Assembly: GCF_041200025.1 (NCBI RefSeq)
Contig: NZ_CP165628.1
Coordinates: forward strand, 2,232,001 to 2,296,000
Source: Rouxiella sp. WC2420
GTDB taxonomy: Bacteria > Pseudomonadota > Gammaproteobacteria > Enterobacterales > Enterobacteriaceae
Reading direction: 5' to 3'
Length of the DNA stretch: 64,000 nt
Within the stretch, counting starts at the first letter, position 1. Every line of letters starts with the position of its first letter. The position numbers and the translations under genes were made by a program. Of this stretch, positions 42,193 to 52,069 are shown one piece after another. Under the pieces are notes generated by a model that had not been told where the DNA came from, searched no databases, and worked only from the letters and a program-made list of their open reading frames with translations.

Positions 42193-42786
42193 ATGTACCA
42201 AGCTAATGAACCCTACTTTCAACCGCTTTCGAAAGCTATTCTCACCGAAGCCATTAAAGTCTTTTACCAATTTGGCTATAAAAAATGCTCGATGGAGGAC
42301 ATCGCAACAGCGGCCAAAGTATCAAGGCAGACGCTTCATCTTTATTTTCGTAATAAAGAACAGCTTTTTCGTGCGGCCTTAGAAATTATGACCCACGATT
42401 TGTTGATTGCGATACAGAATGTTGCTGATAATCAAAACGATGCAATCGAGGATATTTTATCCGAGATTTTTGATGTTCTCTGTGGAAAGCAAGGCGCTGT
42501 TTCATCGGCGGCTAATATCGCCGAATTAATGGCTGTCGCGCATTCTAAAGAGCGGCATCTGATCACTCGTTTTCAGACCAAAGTGCAGGAAATATTGGCG
42601 AATGCGCTTTCTCGGGCTGGCATAGACACTCATTGGCAGCAGCAGGGGATCAGCGCTCAGGATTTGGCGTTGCATCTCCTTGATACCTCAGCCGGTATTA
42701 AATCCTTATTCACTAAAGGGGACGACTCAAATTACCTGCGGCGGATGGCAATCGCTATCCGAGTTGTAGTGATTGGGGCTCGTTAG
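42193..42786 (+). CDS. TetR/AcrR-family transcriptional regulator
   Basis: A 197-residue repressor-type protein. The N-terminal helix-turn-helix spans about 20-60: MEDIATAAKVSRQTLHLYFRNKEQLF is the TetR signature. The C-terminal ligand-binding part is not assignable. It precedes a GST and an OsmC gene on the same strand (151-base gap) and follows the YdcZ pair. Either group may be its target; the GST/OsmC pair suggests response to electrophiles or peroxides (inference). Confidence 0.91.
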   Translation: MYQANEPYFQPLSKAILTEAIKVFYQFGYKKCSMEDIATAAKVSRQTLHLYFRNKEQLFRAALEIMTHDLLIAIQNVADNQNDAIEDILSEIFDVLCGKQGAVSSAANIAELMAVAHSKERHLITRFQTKVQEILANALSRAGIDTHWQQQGISAQDLALHLLDTSAGIKSLFTKGDDSNYLRRMAIAIRVVVIGAR

Positions 42787-42937
42787 CACATTCCGACTTT
42801 CGAACTTTTGCGGAACGCACAAAGGTGTCCTATAAATAGCTTCTAGCTTGCTCGCAAGGGCAGGTTATGCTGAAATCAATAACCGCAGTTCACCGAGCTG
42901 TTTGGCTAAGTTCGCAAGCATGGAGAATATAGTCTGA

Positions 42938-43585
42938 ATGTATCAGCTCTATTATTGCCGAGGTAAAGCTAGCCTGACCCCGCATATGCTTTTGGAAGAA
43001 CTCGATGTCCCCTATCAGTTAGTCCCTATCGATGTAAAAAATAATCAACATAAAACTGCGCAATATCTGGCGCTAAATCCTATGGGCCAAATCCCGCTAT
43101 TGATAGATTTGGATGTAAAAATCACTGAAACTGCTGCAATCTGCCTTTATCTCTCAGATAAACACCCAGAAAAAAACTTCGCTCCTGCATTGGGAACCAC
43201 AAAGCGCGGCCTCTTCTATAAATGGTTATTTTTCCTGACGAGTAATCTACAAGCTGAGCTGATGATTTATTTCAACCCGCAGCATTACAGCGAAAGTGAT
43301 AAGGCAGGGGTCAAAGTGCGTGCCTATGAAAATATCTCCGGCATGCTAGATTTAATTGAAAATCAGTTGGTAGAATACCAATCTTTTGCGACAGGTCCTT
43401 ATTTTTTGGGTAAACATTGCAGCGCTGTCGATTTATTGCTCTTGATGCTTTCTCGCTGGACCAGCGACCTGGCCTATCCTGCGCGAGTCAGACCCTGTTT
43501 AAATAAGCTTCTTAATCTGGTTGTCTCCCGGCCTGCCGTGATACGTGCGTTTAATGACGAAAATATTGTTGCCCCTTATTTCTGA
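42938..43585 (+). CDS. Glutathione S-transferase family protein
   Basis: A 215-residue cytosolic GST. The N-terminal thioredoxin-like domain has MYQLYYCRGKASLTPHMLLEE and NPMGQIPLL with the cis-proline before the glutathione-binding ETAAICLYL. A helical C-terminal domain follows (AYENISGMLDLIE, GKHCSAVDLLLLM). The catalytic residue near position 10 may be Ser or Cys; specificity is not clear. The OsmC-family gene follows after 10 bases, so both are cotranscribed. Confidence 0.9.
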   Translation: MYQLYYCRGKASLTPHMLLEELDVPYQLVPIDVKNNQHKTAQYLALNPMGQIPLLIDLDVKITETAAICLYLSDKHPEKNFAPALGTTKRGLFYKWLFFLTSNLQAELMIYFNPQHYSESDKAGVKVRAYENISGMLDLIENQLVEYQSFATGPYFLGKHCSAVDLLLLMLSRWTSDLAYPARVRPCLNKLLNLVVSRPAVIRAFNDENIVAPYF

Positions 43586-43595
43586 GGTTTAAAAA

Positions 43596-44075
43596 ATGAA
43601 AGCGCGTGAACATCATTATCAGGTTTCAATCGAGTGGATTGGCAATAAAGGCACTGGCACCTCTTCTTACAAAGCTTATGCACGAGATTATGTGATCAGT
43701 GCGGATTCAAAAAGCGATATCCAAGGATCGTCCGATCCCGCCTTCCTCGGGGATGCAACGCGTTGGAATCCTGAAGATTTGCTGGTGGCGTCCGCATCAG
43801 CATGCCATAAATTGTGGTATTTGCACCTGTGTGCCGAGGCTGGAATTATTGTTGAGGCTTATGTTGATCACGCAGAGGGAACCATGGTAGAAGGAGAAAA
43901 GGGTAGATTTACTCGCATTGTGTTGAAGCCGGAAGTGACCGTAAAGCCAGAGACGAATATCGAATTGGCAACGGATTTGCATCATAAAGCGCATGAGCTT
44001 TGCTATGTGGCGAACTCTTTAAACTTTCCTGTGCACTGCGAGCCAACTTTCAAGATTTACGCTGGATTAAGATAG
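43596..44075 (+). CDS. OsmC-family peroxiredoxin-like protein
   Basis: A 159-residue OsmC/Ohr superfamily protein. The two redox cysteines are Cys70 in ASACHKLWY and Cys136 in HELCYVANSLNFP, at the expected spacing, and the conserved Arg lies in DATRWNPEDLL. These enzymes reduce organic hydroperoxides with thiols. Coexpression with a GST suggests shared handling of peroxides or reactive electrophiles, under the upstream TetR-type regulator. Confidence 0.9.
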   Translation: MKAREHHYQVSIEWIGNKGTGTSSYKAYARDYVISADSKSDIQGSSDPAFLGDATRWNPEDLLVASASACHKLWYLHLCAEAGIIVEAYVDHAEGTMVEGEKGRFTRIVLKPEVTVKPETNIELATDLHHKAHELCYVANSLNFPVHCEPTFKIYAGLR

Positions 44076-44285
44076 TTTGCCAACCCCTTGTAATCGAATA
44101 TGTTTTTACCTTAGTATGCTAAGTATTGGTAAGTTTTAATTAAGTATGATTACCATTAAAAAATGGAGACCTGGATTGAGCAAATGTAGGGATCCTTTGA
44201 TTTTGAAATTTACTGCCTGTCTAGGCGCTAAACACAGCTGAAAAATCAATATTTTAGGTTAAAACCTTTTATAAAGGGATATAAC

Positions 44286-44540
44286 ATGACTACCACTAAA
44301 GATTTCGAACAGTCTTGCCGCGACCAAATAACAGTTTTGTTTTTATCAGAAATCCTTAACCGTCTTGGTGTGATTGCCGCAGGGAAAGTTCTGACCAACG
44401 TCACCAAAAAGGTTAATGCCGAGGAAGATGAAGAAGTTAAGGCACGACTTTTAAGTTACATCGATGAGCTTAAAGCGAGCTACGTAAATGATCCTGACAA
44501 TCCGCCGATTGAAGGTCACAAGTGGCAGATACCTCGATAA
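44286..44540 (+). CDS. Small protein of unknown function (84 aa)
   Basis: I do not recognise this protein. It has 84 residues, is mostly charged and helical (KKVNAEEDEEVKARLLSYIDELK), and has no signal peptide or membrane segment. The central IAAGKVLTNVTKKV is mildly hydrophobic and could form a dimerising helix. Coding looks real: a good start after AAAGGGAT, 210 bases after the OsmC gene, and an intrinsic terminator 30 bases downstream. It may be a single-gene transcript. Confidence 0.72.
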   Translation: MTTTKDFEQSCRDQITVLFLSEILNRLGVIAAGKVLTNVTKKVNAEEDEEVKARLLSYIDELKASYVNDPDNPPIEGHKWQIPR

Positions 44541-44570
44541 TCGAGAAAAAAGAGCTACCTTTTTAATCAG

Positions 44571-44592
44571 CCCACAGAGATGTGGGTTTTTT
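44571..44592 (+). terminator. Intrinsic terminator after the small unknown gene
   Basis: CCCACA/TGTGGG stem, GAGA loop, six T. On the plus strand, 30 bases after the stop of the gene at 44286. Confidence 0.88.
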
Positions 44593-44646
44593 ATTGCTCG
44601 TTACAAACCATTCTACTGCTCAATGACTTTCTTTTATTTCAGGCAA

Positions 44647-44692
44647 GAAAAAACCCGGTAACCTTGAACCTAATAGAGGCGGGGTTAACGGG
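44647..44692 (-). terminator. Probable terminator of ybjL
   Basis: Minus strand: CCCGTTAACC pairs with GGTTACCGGG (one mismatch) across an 19-base loop, followed by six T. It lies about 140 bases after ybjL. Confidence 0.7.
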
Positions 44693-44830
44693 CTCTCCAA
44701 TATGGGGACTTCTAAGAAAAGCAGTGGCAATAGTTAAGACTGCTTCTCTGATAGAAAGTTCGCGATAGTTCAAAAAAAACACAATTATTTGTTGATTTTC
44801 TAAATCTATCAAACGAGTCAATGGGTTACA

Positions 44831-46513
44831 TTAACTGCCCGGCCAGATGATGACGATAAAGGTCCCTGCTAAGGTTAGTAACACGTTAGCGATAGCGTAA
44901 GTCCCCGCATAACCCAGTGCTGGAATATTGCTGCGTGCGGTGTCGCTGATGATTTCCATTGCAGGAGCACAGGTGCGTGCTCCCATGATGGCACCAAAAA
45001 GCAACGCGCGGTTCATGCGCAGTACATAAGCACCAAAGATAAAGCAGATAATAACCGGCACCAGGCTGACTATCAGACCGGAAAGTAGCATCTGGCCACC
45101 TACTGCACCGAGACCGTGATTAATACCGGCTCCGGCACTTAGCCCAACTCCGGCCATAAACACCATCAGGCCAAATTCTTTCACCATATTTAACGCACCC
45201 TGCGGGATATAGCCGAAAGTAGGGTGGTTGGCTCGCAGGAAGCCGAGCATGATGCCGGCAAACAGCAATCCTGCCGCGTTACCAATACCAAACGTGATGG
45301 TTTTAAACTGGAAGGTGATTAAACCAATCATCAACCCGACAATAAAGAAGGCACAAAAGGCCAGCAAATCTGTCACCTGGCTGTGAATTGAGATAAAGCC
45401 GATGCGTTCAGCCAGGCTTTTAACGCGTCGCGCGTCGCCGCTGATCTGCAACACATCACCTTTGTTAAGCACGATGCTATCGTCAATCGGCATTTCGATT
45501 TGGCTGCGGATAACGCGGTTGAGGAAGCATCCATAGTCAGTCAGATTGATTTGGCTTAACCGTTTACCGACCGTGTTATTATTTTTTACCACCACTTCTT
45601 CAGTGACTATGCGCATGTCGAGCAGATCGCGATCGAACACTTCCTTGCCATTTCGGAAGCTCGGATCAAGACGTGAATGAGCATCGGGATATCCCACCAG
45701 CGCGATTTCGTCACCGTATTGCAGCACCGCATCGCCGTCTGGCGTAGCGAGAATGCCATTACGGCGAATACGCTCGATATAACAGCCAGTTTGGCGATAA
45801 ATCCCCAATTCGCGCAAGTTTTTACCGTCGGCCCAGGCAACCAGCTCTTGACCTACGCGGTAGGCGCGGATCACCGGCAAGTAAACTTTACGCTGACTGT
45901 CAGTGTCGAGGCCGCGCTCGCGGGCAATTTGCTGGGCGCTGGTGGACAGATCCTGATGCTGTAGTTTCGGCAGATAACGCGCGCCGAAAATGAGACTTAC
46001 CAGACCAATAAGATAGGTTAGAGCATAACCCAGGCTGAGGTTATCGAGCTCCGGCCCAAGAATCTTGGTGCTGCCCAGAGTATTACGCAGCGTATCCCCC
46101 GCGCCGACCAGCACCGGTGTTGAGGTCATCGAGCCTGCCAGCATACCGGCGGTTAGCCCGATATCCCAGCCAAAAAGCCGCCCCAGCCCAAAGGCCAGCA
46201 GCATGGCGGTACCCACCATGACCAGCGCCAGCATCAGATAATTTTTGCCATCGCGGAAGAAAATTGAAAAAAAGTTAGGCCCGGCTTCGACACCCACACA
46301 AAAAATAAACAGCATAAAGCCGAGATTGAGTGCCTCGGTATTGATGCTGAAATGCTGTTGCCCGAGCAGCAGGGAAACGACTAAAACTCCAATGGAATTA
46401 CCTAATTGTACCGATCCTAGTCGTACTTTCCCCAGACACAGGCCGAGCGCCAGCACCACAAAAAGTAAAAGGATGTAGTTACCATTTAACAAACTAGCGA
46501 CATTTATATTCAC
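44831..46513 (-). CDS. ybjL: AspT/YidE-family membrane transporter YbjL
   Basis: A 560-residue inner membrane protein, nearly identical in layout to E. coli YbjL (561). Two sets of about five helices flank two TrkA-C (RCK_C) domains at about 200-370, seen as [12 protein letters not shown] and [20 protein letters not shown]. The family includes the aspartate:alanine antiporter AspT, but the YbjL substrate is unknown. Start [18 protein letters not shown] is the family start. Terminator downstream, ybjM divergent. Confidence 0.95.
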   Translation of the reverse strand: MNINVASLLNGNYILLLFVVLALGLCLGKVRLGSVQLGNSIGVLVVSLLLGQQHFSINTEALNLGFMLFIFCVGVEAGPNFFSIFFRDGKNYLMLALVMVGTAMLLAFGLGRLFGWDIGLTAGMLAGSMTSTPVLVGAGDTLRNTLGSTKILGPELDNLSLGYALTYLIGLVSLIFGARYLPKLQHQDLSTSAQQIARERGLDTDSQRKVYLPVIRAYRVGQELVAWADGKNLRELGIYRQTGCYIERIRRNGILATPDGDAVLQYGDEIALVGYPDAHSRLDPSFRNGKEVFDRDLLDMRIVTEEVVVKNNNTVGKRLSQINLTDYGCFLNRVIRSQIEMPIDDSIVLNKGDVLQISGDARRVKSLAERIGFISIHSQVTDLLAFCAFFIVGLMIGLITFQFKTITFGIGNAAGLLFAGIMLGFLRANHPTFGYIPQGALNMVKEFGLMVFMAGVGLSAGAGINHGLGAVGGQMLLSGLIVSLVPVIICFIFGAYVLRMNRALLFGAIMGARTCAPAMEIISDTARSNIPALGYAGTYAIANVLLTLAGTFIVIIWPGS

Positions 46514-46828
46514 AGAGTATTACTTATTGGTTACCAGCAATTTATTGAAATATATAACAGCAAGAGATAAATTCATTCATGCTACTGATGAAAACCACGC
46601 AGCTAATGGATCGCACTCAATTGCTGAAACTGTTTATCCGATACTGTTTATCCGAAATGACGGGCAGTATTCTAGTCCTTGCTGCGGATTACAGCCAGTG
46701 TTAGCAAGTGTTTAAGAACAAAAACAACTGTATAGCCAAATGGACAGTGGCTGTATGTCTACGTTTTTGCTATCTGCTGTAACTCAAGGCCCGAAGGTGC
46801 AGGTGTTCATTAACTATGGAGAGAAGAC
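46514..46828. other. Divergent promoter region of ybjL and ybjM
   Basis: 315 bases between the two start codons. It must hold both promoters. I see no repeat or operator that stands out. Confidence 0.45.
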
Positions 46829-47212
46829 ATGAAACGGTATTTACCCCTTTTATACGGCACTATAAATGCTATTTTATTTATAATTGTTTTTATTTCGTTA
46901 AAAGGTCATGTCGTAACTGTTAATAGAATTATTCCGCAGAGTGATTTATGCATGCTGCTTTATTTGCTGCCTGGAATGATTGCCTGTTTATTAAGCCGTG
47001 GTGAGAATTTTATTGCTCTATTGTTGGGCGCGATTATTAGCGTTCCCGTATGTTTATTAATTCGCCATTATTTCATGTTGGAAATTCGCAGCAACTGGCA
47101 AGAGATTGCCTACCTGATTAGCGCCGTATTCTGGTCGATGCTGGGCGTAATGTTTGTATTGTTATATCAAGTCTGGGGCAAGCAGTCGCGCAGGCAAAAG
47201 CGGCGAATATGA
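46829..47212 (+). CDS. ybjM: Inner membrane protein YbjM
   Basis: A 127-residue protein with four hydrophobic segments, similar in size and hydropathy to E. coli YbjM (125), and in the same place between ybjL and grxA. WQEIAYLISAVFWSMLGVMFVLL near the C-terminus matches the E. coli protein (WQELAWLLSAVFW). Function unknown. It ends in a basic tail and is followed by a bidirectional terminator. Confidence 0.87.
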   Translation: MKRYLPLLYGTINAILFIIVFISLKGHVVTVNRIIPQSDLCMLLYLLPGMIACLLSRGENFIALLLGAIISVPVCLLIRHYFMLEIRSNWQEIAYLISAVFWSMLGVMFVLLYQVWGKQSRRQKRRI

Positions 47213-47226
47213 CTTGGCAAACACAA

Positions 47227-47254
47227 AAAAAGCACTCTTTTCAGAGTGCTTTTT
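47227..47254. terminator. Bidirectional terminator between ybjM and grxA
   Basis: A 12-base perfect stem AAAAAGCACTCT/AGAGTGCTTTTT with a four-base loop between convergent genes. Confidence 0.93.
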
Positions 47255-47285
47255 AATTCTGAACCGCAATTGGCCCGCAATGGGA

Positions 47286-47552
47286 TTATTGCTGAAACAG
47301 CGCCAGATGCTCTTTGGCGTAAGCTTCAAAATCGGTGCAGCCGCCAATGTGTTTCTGGTCGAGGAAAATCTGTGGAACAGTTTCTACCGGCTTGCCCACA
47401 GTCTTTTCCAGATCTGCTTTAGAAATGCCTTCCGCGTGAATATCAACATAACGGAAATTGAAATCGTCACGTTCTTCAGTCAGTTTTTCCGCCAACTCTT
47501 TTGCACGTACACAATAAGGACAGCCAGGACGCCCGAAAATTACTGCAAACAT
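47286..47552 (-). CDS. grxA: Glutaredoxin 1
   Basis: An 88-residue thiol-disulfide oxidoreductase that uses glutathione to reduce ribonucleotide reductase and other disulfides in the cytoplasm. Redox motif CPYC at 11-14, cis-proline in ETVPQIFLD, and the GGCTDF glutathione-binding loop. Close to E. coli GrxA (85). In E. coli it is induced by OxyR; I could not identify an OxyR site upstream here. Confidence 0.96.
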   Translation of the reverse strand: MFAVIFGRPGCPYCVRAKELAEKLTEERDDFNFRYVDIHAEGISKADLEKTVGKPVETVPQIFLDQKHIGGCTDFEAYAKEHLALFQQ

Positions 47553-47918
47553 GGAGACTCCTTAGATTTTTAAATGCCTGAAAGTCAGGACTTGACAAAT
47601 TTGAGATGTAAATCGCAGAAATTATTTATAATTTAGCGCAGTGCTCTCACAACATGGAGTTACTATGCCTGTCTCGGCAGAGAAAAAAAAGTAGGAATTA
47701 CCTGTCGCTTTGATGTGCTGTGCCTATCTGCGCCATTATGTTTAGAAAAAATACGACAATGAATGTAAACCCGTCATTCAAGCAAAAGAGGGCAGTCATT
47801 TAGTGCGGCGGCGCTTGCAATGGGCCTGACGAACATGAATCATTGCTGCCTTAAGGGCACGTTTGCCCGTGTTGATTTTCAATTATTTATCATTCTTTCA
47901 AAACCAAGGATCCGCATT
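47553..47918. other. Divergent region between grxA and nfsA
   Basis: 366 bases containing both promoters. E. coli has ybjC in this interval; no YbjC-like frame exists here. A 9-codon frame at 47665-47694 with GGAG upstream could be a tiny leader but is not called. TATAAT-like AT-rich sequence lies near 47625. Confidence 0.45.
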
Positions 47919-48641
47919 ATGACGCCAACTATTGACCTCCTTCGAGCCCACAGCTCGGTACGCTCTTTTACCGATCAGGCGCTCGGCGATGAGCAAAGAG
48001 AGGCAATTATTGGCGCGGCTCAGGCTGCGTCCACGTCAAGTTTTCTTCAGTGTTCATCCATTATCCGCATCACTGACCCGGCGCTGCGCGAGAAGCTGGT
48101 TGAGTATACTGGCGGCCAAAAATATGTCGCTACCGCTGCGGAGTTCTGGGTATTCTGTGCCGATTTTAATCGTAATCAGCAAATCAACCCTGAGGCTGAA
48201 TTGGGGCTGGCCGAGCAATTGCTGCTTGGCTGCGTTGACACCGCACTGATGGCGCAAAACGCGATGGCTGCCGCTGAATCATTGGGTCTGGGCGGCGTAT
48301 TTATCGGCGGGATCCGCAACCGTATCGAAGACGTTGTCGCATTGCTTAATCTGCCAAAATTTGTGATGCCGCTGTTTGGCTTTTGTGTTGGCTATCCGGC
48401 GCAGATCAATGCCTTCAAGCCGCGTATGCCACAGAGTATGCTGGTGCATGAAAACAGCTATCAGCCGTTAGATAAAACTCAGCTCGCAGAATATGATGCC
48501 GAGCTTGAATCCTATTTTTCTCAACGCGACAGCAACGCCCGCAAGGATAACTGGAGTGACCTGATTATGCGCACGCTGAAAAAAGAGCAGCGTCCGTTTA
48601 TGCTCGAAGCCTTGCATAAACAAGGTTGGGCAACGCGTTAA
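47919..48641 (+). CDS. nfsA: Oxygen-insensitive NADPH nitroreductase
   Basis: FMN-dependent flavoprotein reducing nitroaromatics and quinones with NADPH. The 240 residues equal E. coli NfsA. Conserved SSFLQCSSIIRITD, LTLGGQ-like YTGGQKYVATAAEFWVFCADF and QNAMAAAESLGLGGV mark the nitroreductase fold; HENSYQPLDK and the ending LHKQGWATR match E. coli. The ATG at 47919 follows AAGGA by eight bases. rimK follows after 18 bases, as in E. coli, so the pair is cotranscribed. Confidence 0.96.
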   Translation: MTPTIDLLRAHSSVRSFTDQALGDEQREAIIGAAQAASTSSFLQCSSIIRITDPALREKLVEYTGGQKYVATAAEFWVFCADFNRNQQINPEAELGLAEQLLLGCVDTALMAQNAMAAAESLGLGGVFIGGIRNRIEDVVALLNLPKFVMPLFGFCVGYPAQINAFKPRMPQSMLVHENSYQPLDKTQLAEYDAELESYFSQRDSNARKDNWSDLIMRTLKKEQRPFMLEALHKQGWATR

Positions 48642-48659
48642 TAGACAACGGAGTGTCTG

Positions 48660-49562
48660 ATGAAAATTGCCGTACTTTCCCGCGATGGAAGCCTTTATTC
48701 GTGTAAACGCCTCAAGGAGGCCGGGGAGGCGCGCGGTCACGAAATCGAGGTGATCGACCCTCTTTCTTGCTATATGAACATCAACTGTGCCGCGCCGAGT
48801 GTGCATTATCGCGGCCGTCAGCTGGAAAAGTATCAGGCGGTTATCCCAAGGATTGGGCCAGCCATTACCTTTTATGGCACCGCCGTTCTGCGGCAGTTTG
48901 AGATGCTGGGCAGTTTTCCGCTTAACGAATCGGTAGCCATCACCCGGGCGCGTGACAAACTGCGTTCGATGCAGATTTTGGCTCGTGAAGGTATTGATCT
49001 TCCGATCACCGGCTTTGCCCATTCGCCGGATGACACCTCTGACCTGATTGCCCTGGTTGGCGGTGCGCCGCTGGTGGTGAAATTGGTTGAAGGAACGCAG
49101 GGTATTGGCGTGGTGCTCGCCGAAACGCGACAGGCCGCAGAAAGCGTGATCGATGCCTTTCGCGGACTTAACGCCCATATTCTGGTGCAGGAGTATATTC
49201 GCGAAGCCGAAGGCCGCGATATTCGCTGTCTGGTCGTGGGTAAAAAGGTGGTGGCGGCAATTGAACGTCAGGCCAAACCTGGCGAATTTCGTTCCAATCT
49301 GCATCGCGGTGGCACGGCGCGTAATGTCAAAATCACCGCGCAAGAAAAAGATATTGCCATCAAGGCAGCCATGACGCTGGGCCTTGACGTTGCCGGGGTG
49401 GATATCCTTCGAGCCAATCGTGGGCCGCTGGTCATGGAGGTCAATGCATCCCCGGGATTGGAGGGCATTGAAACCACCACCGGAATGGATATTGCCGGCA
49501 TGATGATTGATTATATCGAGCAACGCGCCAAACCCGGCTTCAGGCTGAAATCTGGCGGGTAA
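48660..49562 (+). CDS. rimK: Ribosomal protein S6--L-glutamate ligase
   Basis: ATP-grasp ligase that adds glutamates to the C-terminus of ribosomal protein S6 and makes poly-alpha-glutamate. The 300 residues match E. coli RimK along the full length. ATP-grasp elements: [30 protein letters not shown] and the metal site [12 protein letters not shown]. It follows nfsA in the same operon and ends in a terminator. Confidence 0.97.
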   Translation: MKIAVLSRDGSLYSCKRLKEAGEARGHEIEVIDPLSCYMNINCAAPSVHYRGRQLEKYQAVIPRIGPAITFYGTAVLRQFEMLGSFPLNESVAITRARDKLRSMQILAREGIDLPITGFAHSPDDTSDLIALVGGAPLVVKLVEGTQGIGVVLAETRQAAESVIDAFRGLNAHILVQEYIREAEGRDIRCLVVGKKVVAAIERQAKPGEFRSNLHRGGTARNVKITAQEKDIAIKAAMTLGLDVAGVDILRANRGPLVMEVNASPGLEGIETTTGMDIAGMMIDYIEQRAKPGFRLKSGG

Positions 49563-49585
49563 TTCACTGGCACAACATATTTAGG

Positions 49586-49622
49586 ACCGATGTGCCGAAT
49601 AATTCGGCAGATCGGTTTTTTT
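49586..49622 (+). terminator. Intrinsic terminator after rimK
   Basis: A 14-base stem with one internal mismatch zone (ACCGAT-GCCGAA/TTCGGC-ATCGGT) ends in a T run, 24 bases after rimK. Confidence 0.9.
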
Positions 49623-49827
49623 GTGGCAGTTGTACCCATAATTTGAGCGAATAACTGTTAATGTCAGGATTGATCGTGGCGCTGGCGGGTAATTTTCCGT
49701 AAGCTGTCGCCCTTGAACATTGACTTAAAATGACCGATTACGTAAAAATTCTGCGTAAACTGATTTTCAAGTTCCGACATTATTACGATTCGTCATCGTG
49801 CTTTATTGACTCACTGAGGCTGATTAT

Positions 49828-50310
49828 ATGGATTCACTCACCGTCCCTGATTTGGCGTTGCTAAGACGCTGGCTGGATCAGCTGGGCATTTCTTTTTTCG
49901 AGTGTGATTCTTGTCAGGCTCTTCACTTGCCGCACATGCAGAATTTCGACGGCGTATTTGACGCGAAGGTCGATCTGGTTGATGGCGTGATTTTGTTTTC
50001 GGCGCTGGCCGAAGTGAAACCCACCGCGCTTATCCCTTTGGTTGCCGATCTCAGCCAGATTAACGCCAGCTCGCTGACTGTTAAAGCTTTTGTGGATATT
50101 CAGGATGACAATCTGCCAAAGCTGATTGTTTGCCAGTCGATAAGTGTTGCAGTCGGCATTACTGTTGAGCAATTTGCCCATTTCCTGCAACAGGGAGAAG
50201 AGCAAATGTCGATGATTATTCTTGAAGCGCACGCCAACGATCTGCTATTTCTTGGCGATGAAGACGAAAGCGCGCCACCGGTAAGCCTGAACATCCCGCT
50301 ACTGCACTAA
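49828..50310 (+). CDS. ybjN: YbjN family protein (putative sensory/type III chaperone-like fold)
   Basis: A 160-residue cytoplasmic protein close to E. coli YbjN (158). SFFECDSCQALHLPHMQNFDG and INASSLTVKAF are strongly conserved, and EEQMSMIILEA near the end fits the fold related to secretion chaperones. E. coli YbjN affects motility, surface and stress traits when overproduced, without a known biochemical activity. It is a single gene between rimK and potF, as in E. coli. Confidence 0.95.
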   Translation: MDSLTVPDLALLRRWLDQLGISFFECDSCQALHLPHMQNFDGVFDAKVDLVDGVILFSALAEVKPTALIPLVADLSQINASSLTVKAFVDIQDDNLPKLIVCQSISVAVGITVEQFAHFLQQGEEQMSMIILEAHANDLLFLGDEDESAPPVSLNIPLLH

Positions 50311-50356
50311 TTTTCCCTCGCGCCCTGCGCAGCTGTTCCCTCTAGCATGACTTTAG

Positions 50357-50399
50357 ACAGCGTTGCCATTCCGATGGCTGCGCTGTTTTTGTTGTTTTT
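50357..50399 (+). terminator. Intrinsic terminator after ybjN
   Basis: ACAGCG..GCCAT/ATGGC..CGCTGT stem with a small internal loop and T-rich tail, about 47 bases after ybjN. Confidence 0.8.
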
Positions 50400-50804
50400 C
50401 AAAAAATTTTATTCTGAACATGAGTCATTGTTGCCATTTATTTCACTTTGCATAAGCGTGAATGGCGCAGTCTATAGACAAAAATGCATAAATATTCGAT
50501 GAATGGTGTTTTTTCATCCCAGCTATGGTGTGATTTAGCGCACAGAGTTATGCTGACTCTTCTACAAAGAGTAAAGGATGTTGTGAAAAACCAAATGGTT
50601 ATTTCAACGGTGGCGTAGTTTGCAGAATGCATTTTTATGCAGTTACCTCCGATGCCAGGGTAGGCAAGAAATTTATCCAGATTAGTAATATGTTTACTAA
50701 TCTAATTACTTACTGGTCTTTAGACCTGCTTGCTTACAAAGTGGGTTTATAGCGCGGTGACCAGAGGCAAGTTTAATTTTATCCCCTGTTGGAGGTAATA
50801 ACGG
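50400..50804. other. Upstream region of the putrescine operon
   Basis: About 400 bases before potF, with the promoter presumably inside. GGTCT/AGACC inverted repeat lies near 50717-50728. I could not fit a sigma-54 promoter with correct spacing. GGAGG at about 50789-50794 serves potF. Confidence 0.45.
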
Positions 50805-51911
50805 ATGTTTACCCTGCGTAAAAAGTGGTTGTCGGGCGTTATCGCCGGTGTGGCTATGGCCGCGTCAGTTGCTGCATCTGCAGATGATAAAACACTGCAT
50901 ATTTATAACTGGTCTGATTACATTGCACCTGACACGGTGGCCAATTTCCAGAAAGAAACGGGCATCAAAGTAGTGTATGACGTGTTTGACTCCAACGAGG
51001 TGCTGGAGGGCAAACTGATGGCAGGCAGCACCGGTTTTGATCTGGTGGTTCCTTCGGCCAGTTTCCTCGAACGCCAAATCTCCGCCGGCGTGTTCAAACC
51101 GCTGGACAAGAGCAAGCTGCCCAATTACAAAAATCTCGATCCCGAGCTGTTGAAAATGGTTGCCCAGCACGATCCGGGCAACAAATATGCCATTCCCTAT
51201 CTCTGGGCGACTACCGGTATCGGCTATAACGTCGACAAAGTGAAGGCCGCGCTGGGTAAAGATGCGCCGGTTAACAGCTGGGATCTGGTGCTTAATCCCG
51301 ATAACCTCGCCAAACTCAAGGGCTGCGGCGTTTCCTTCCTCGATGCACCGGCTGAAATTTATGCCACAGTGTTGAACTACCTGCATCTTGACCCGAACAG
51401 CACCAAACCCGAGGATTATACCGCCGCCACTGATCTGTTGTTAAAACTGCGCCCAAGCATTCGTTATTTCCATTCTTCGCAGTACATCAACGATCTTGCC
51501 AACGGGGATATCTGCGTGGCCGTAGGCTGGGCGGGCGATGTTATCCAGGCATCCAACCGCGCCAAAGAAGCAAAAAATGGAGTCAATATTGCCTATAGCA
51601 TTCCGAAAGAAGGGGCTTTGGCCTTCTTCGACGTGTTTGCAATGCCTGCTGATGCCAAAAACACCGATGAAGCCTACCAGTTCCTTAATTATCTGATGAG
51701 GCCGGAAGTGATGGCGGGGATAAGCAACGCGGTATTTTATGCAAGCGGTAATGCGGCCGCGACTCCGCTGGTAAAACCTGAGATTCGCAATAATCCAGGT
51801 ATTTATCCTTCCGCCGAGGTTCGCGCCAAACTGTTCGGCCTGAAAGTGCAGGACCCGAAAATTGACCGCCTGATCACCCGTTCATGGACCAAGGTACAAA
51901 GTGGTAAATAA
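50805..51911 (+). CDS. potF: Putrescine-binding periplasmic protein
   Basis: A 368-residue polyamine-binding protein that delivers putrescine to PotHI. The signal peptide covers about residues 1-26 (hydrophobic core [15 protein letters not shown]). The mature start [19 protein letters not shown] contains the ligand-site Trp and Ser/Tyr. Further conserved contact regions are PSASFLERQ and [10 protein letters not shown]. It matches E. coli PotF (370) throughout. First gene of potFGHI. Confidence 0.96.
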   Translation: MFTLRKKWLSGVIAGVAMAASVAASADDKTLHIYNWSDYIAPDTVANFQKETGIKVVYDVFDSNEVLEGKLMAGSTGFDLVVPSASFLERQISAGVFKPLDKSKLPNYKNLDPELLKMVAQHDPGNKYAIPYLWATTGIGYNVDKVKAALGKDAPVNSWDLVLNPDNLAKLKGCGVSFLDAPAEIYATVLNYLHLDPNSTKPEDYTAATDLLLKLRPSIRYFHSSQYINDLANGDICVAVGWAGDVIQASNRAKEAKNGVNIAYSIPKEGALAFFDVFAMPADAKNTDEAYQFLNYLMRPEVMAGISNAVFYASGNAAATPLVKPEIRNNPGIYPSAEVRAKLFGLKVQDPKIDRLITRSWTKVQSGK

Positions 51912-52069
51912 CACGTAATCTAAAGACGCTGTTGTTTATTAAGAAAAATGTTCATTAAGGCAAATGTATCTTTTAGCCGACAGCGCGAATAGGCGGCTCC
52001 AGTGGGTTCACGGGGCCGCCTGGCTTTTTCTTGATTTTCTTAACCCGCTTCTGACGGAGATATTTCTGA

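Noticed and set aside
48468..49523. 351-codon minus-strand frame opposite rimK and nfsA
   Set aside because: Antisense to two certain genes; the translation has no family features.
50700..50780. Sigma-54 promoter before potF
   Set aside because: GG and GC elements exist but not at the fixed 10-base spacing.
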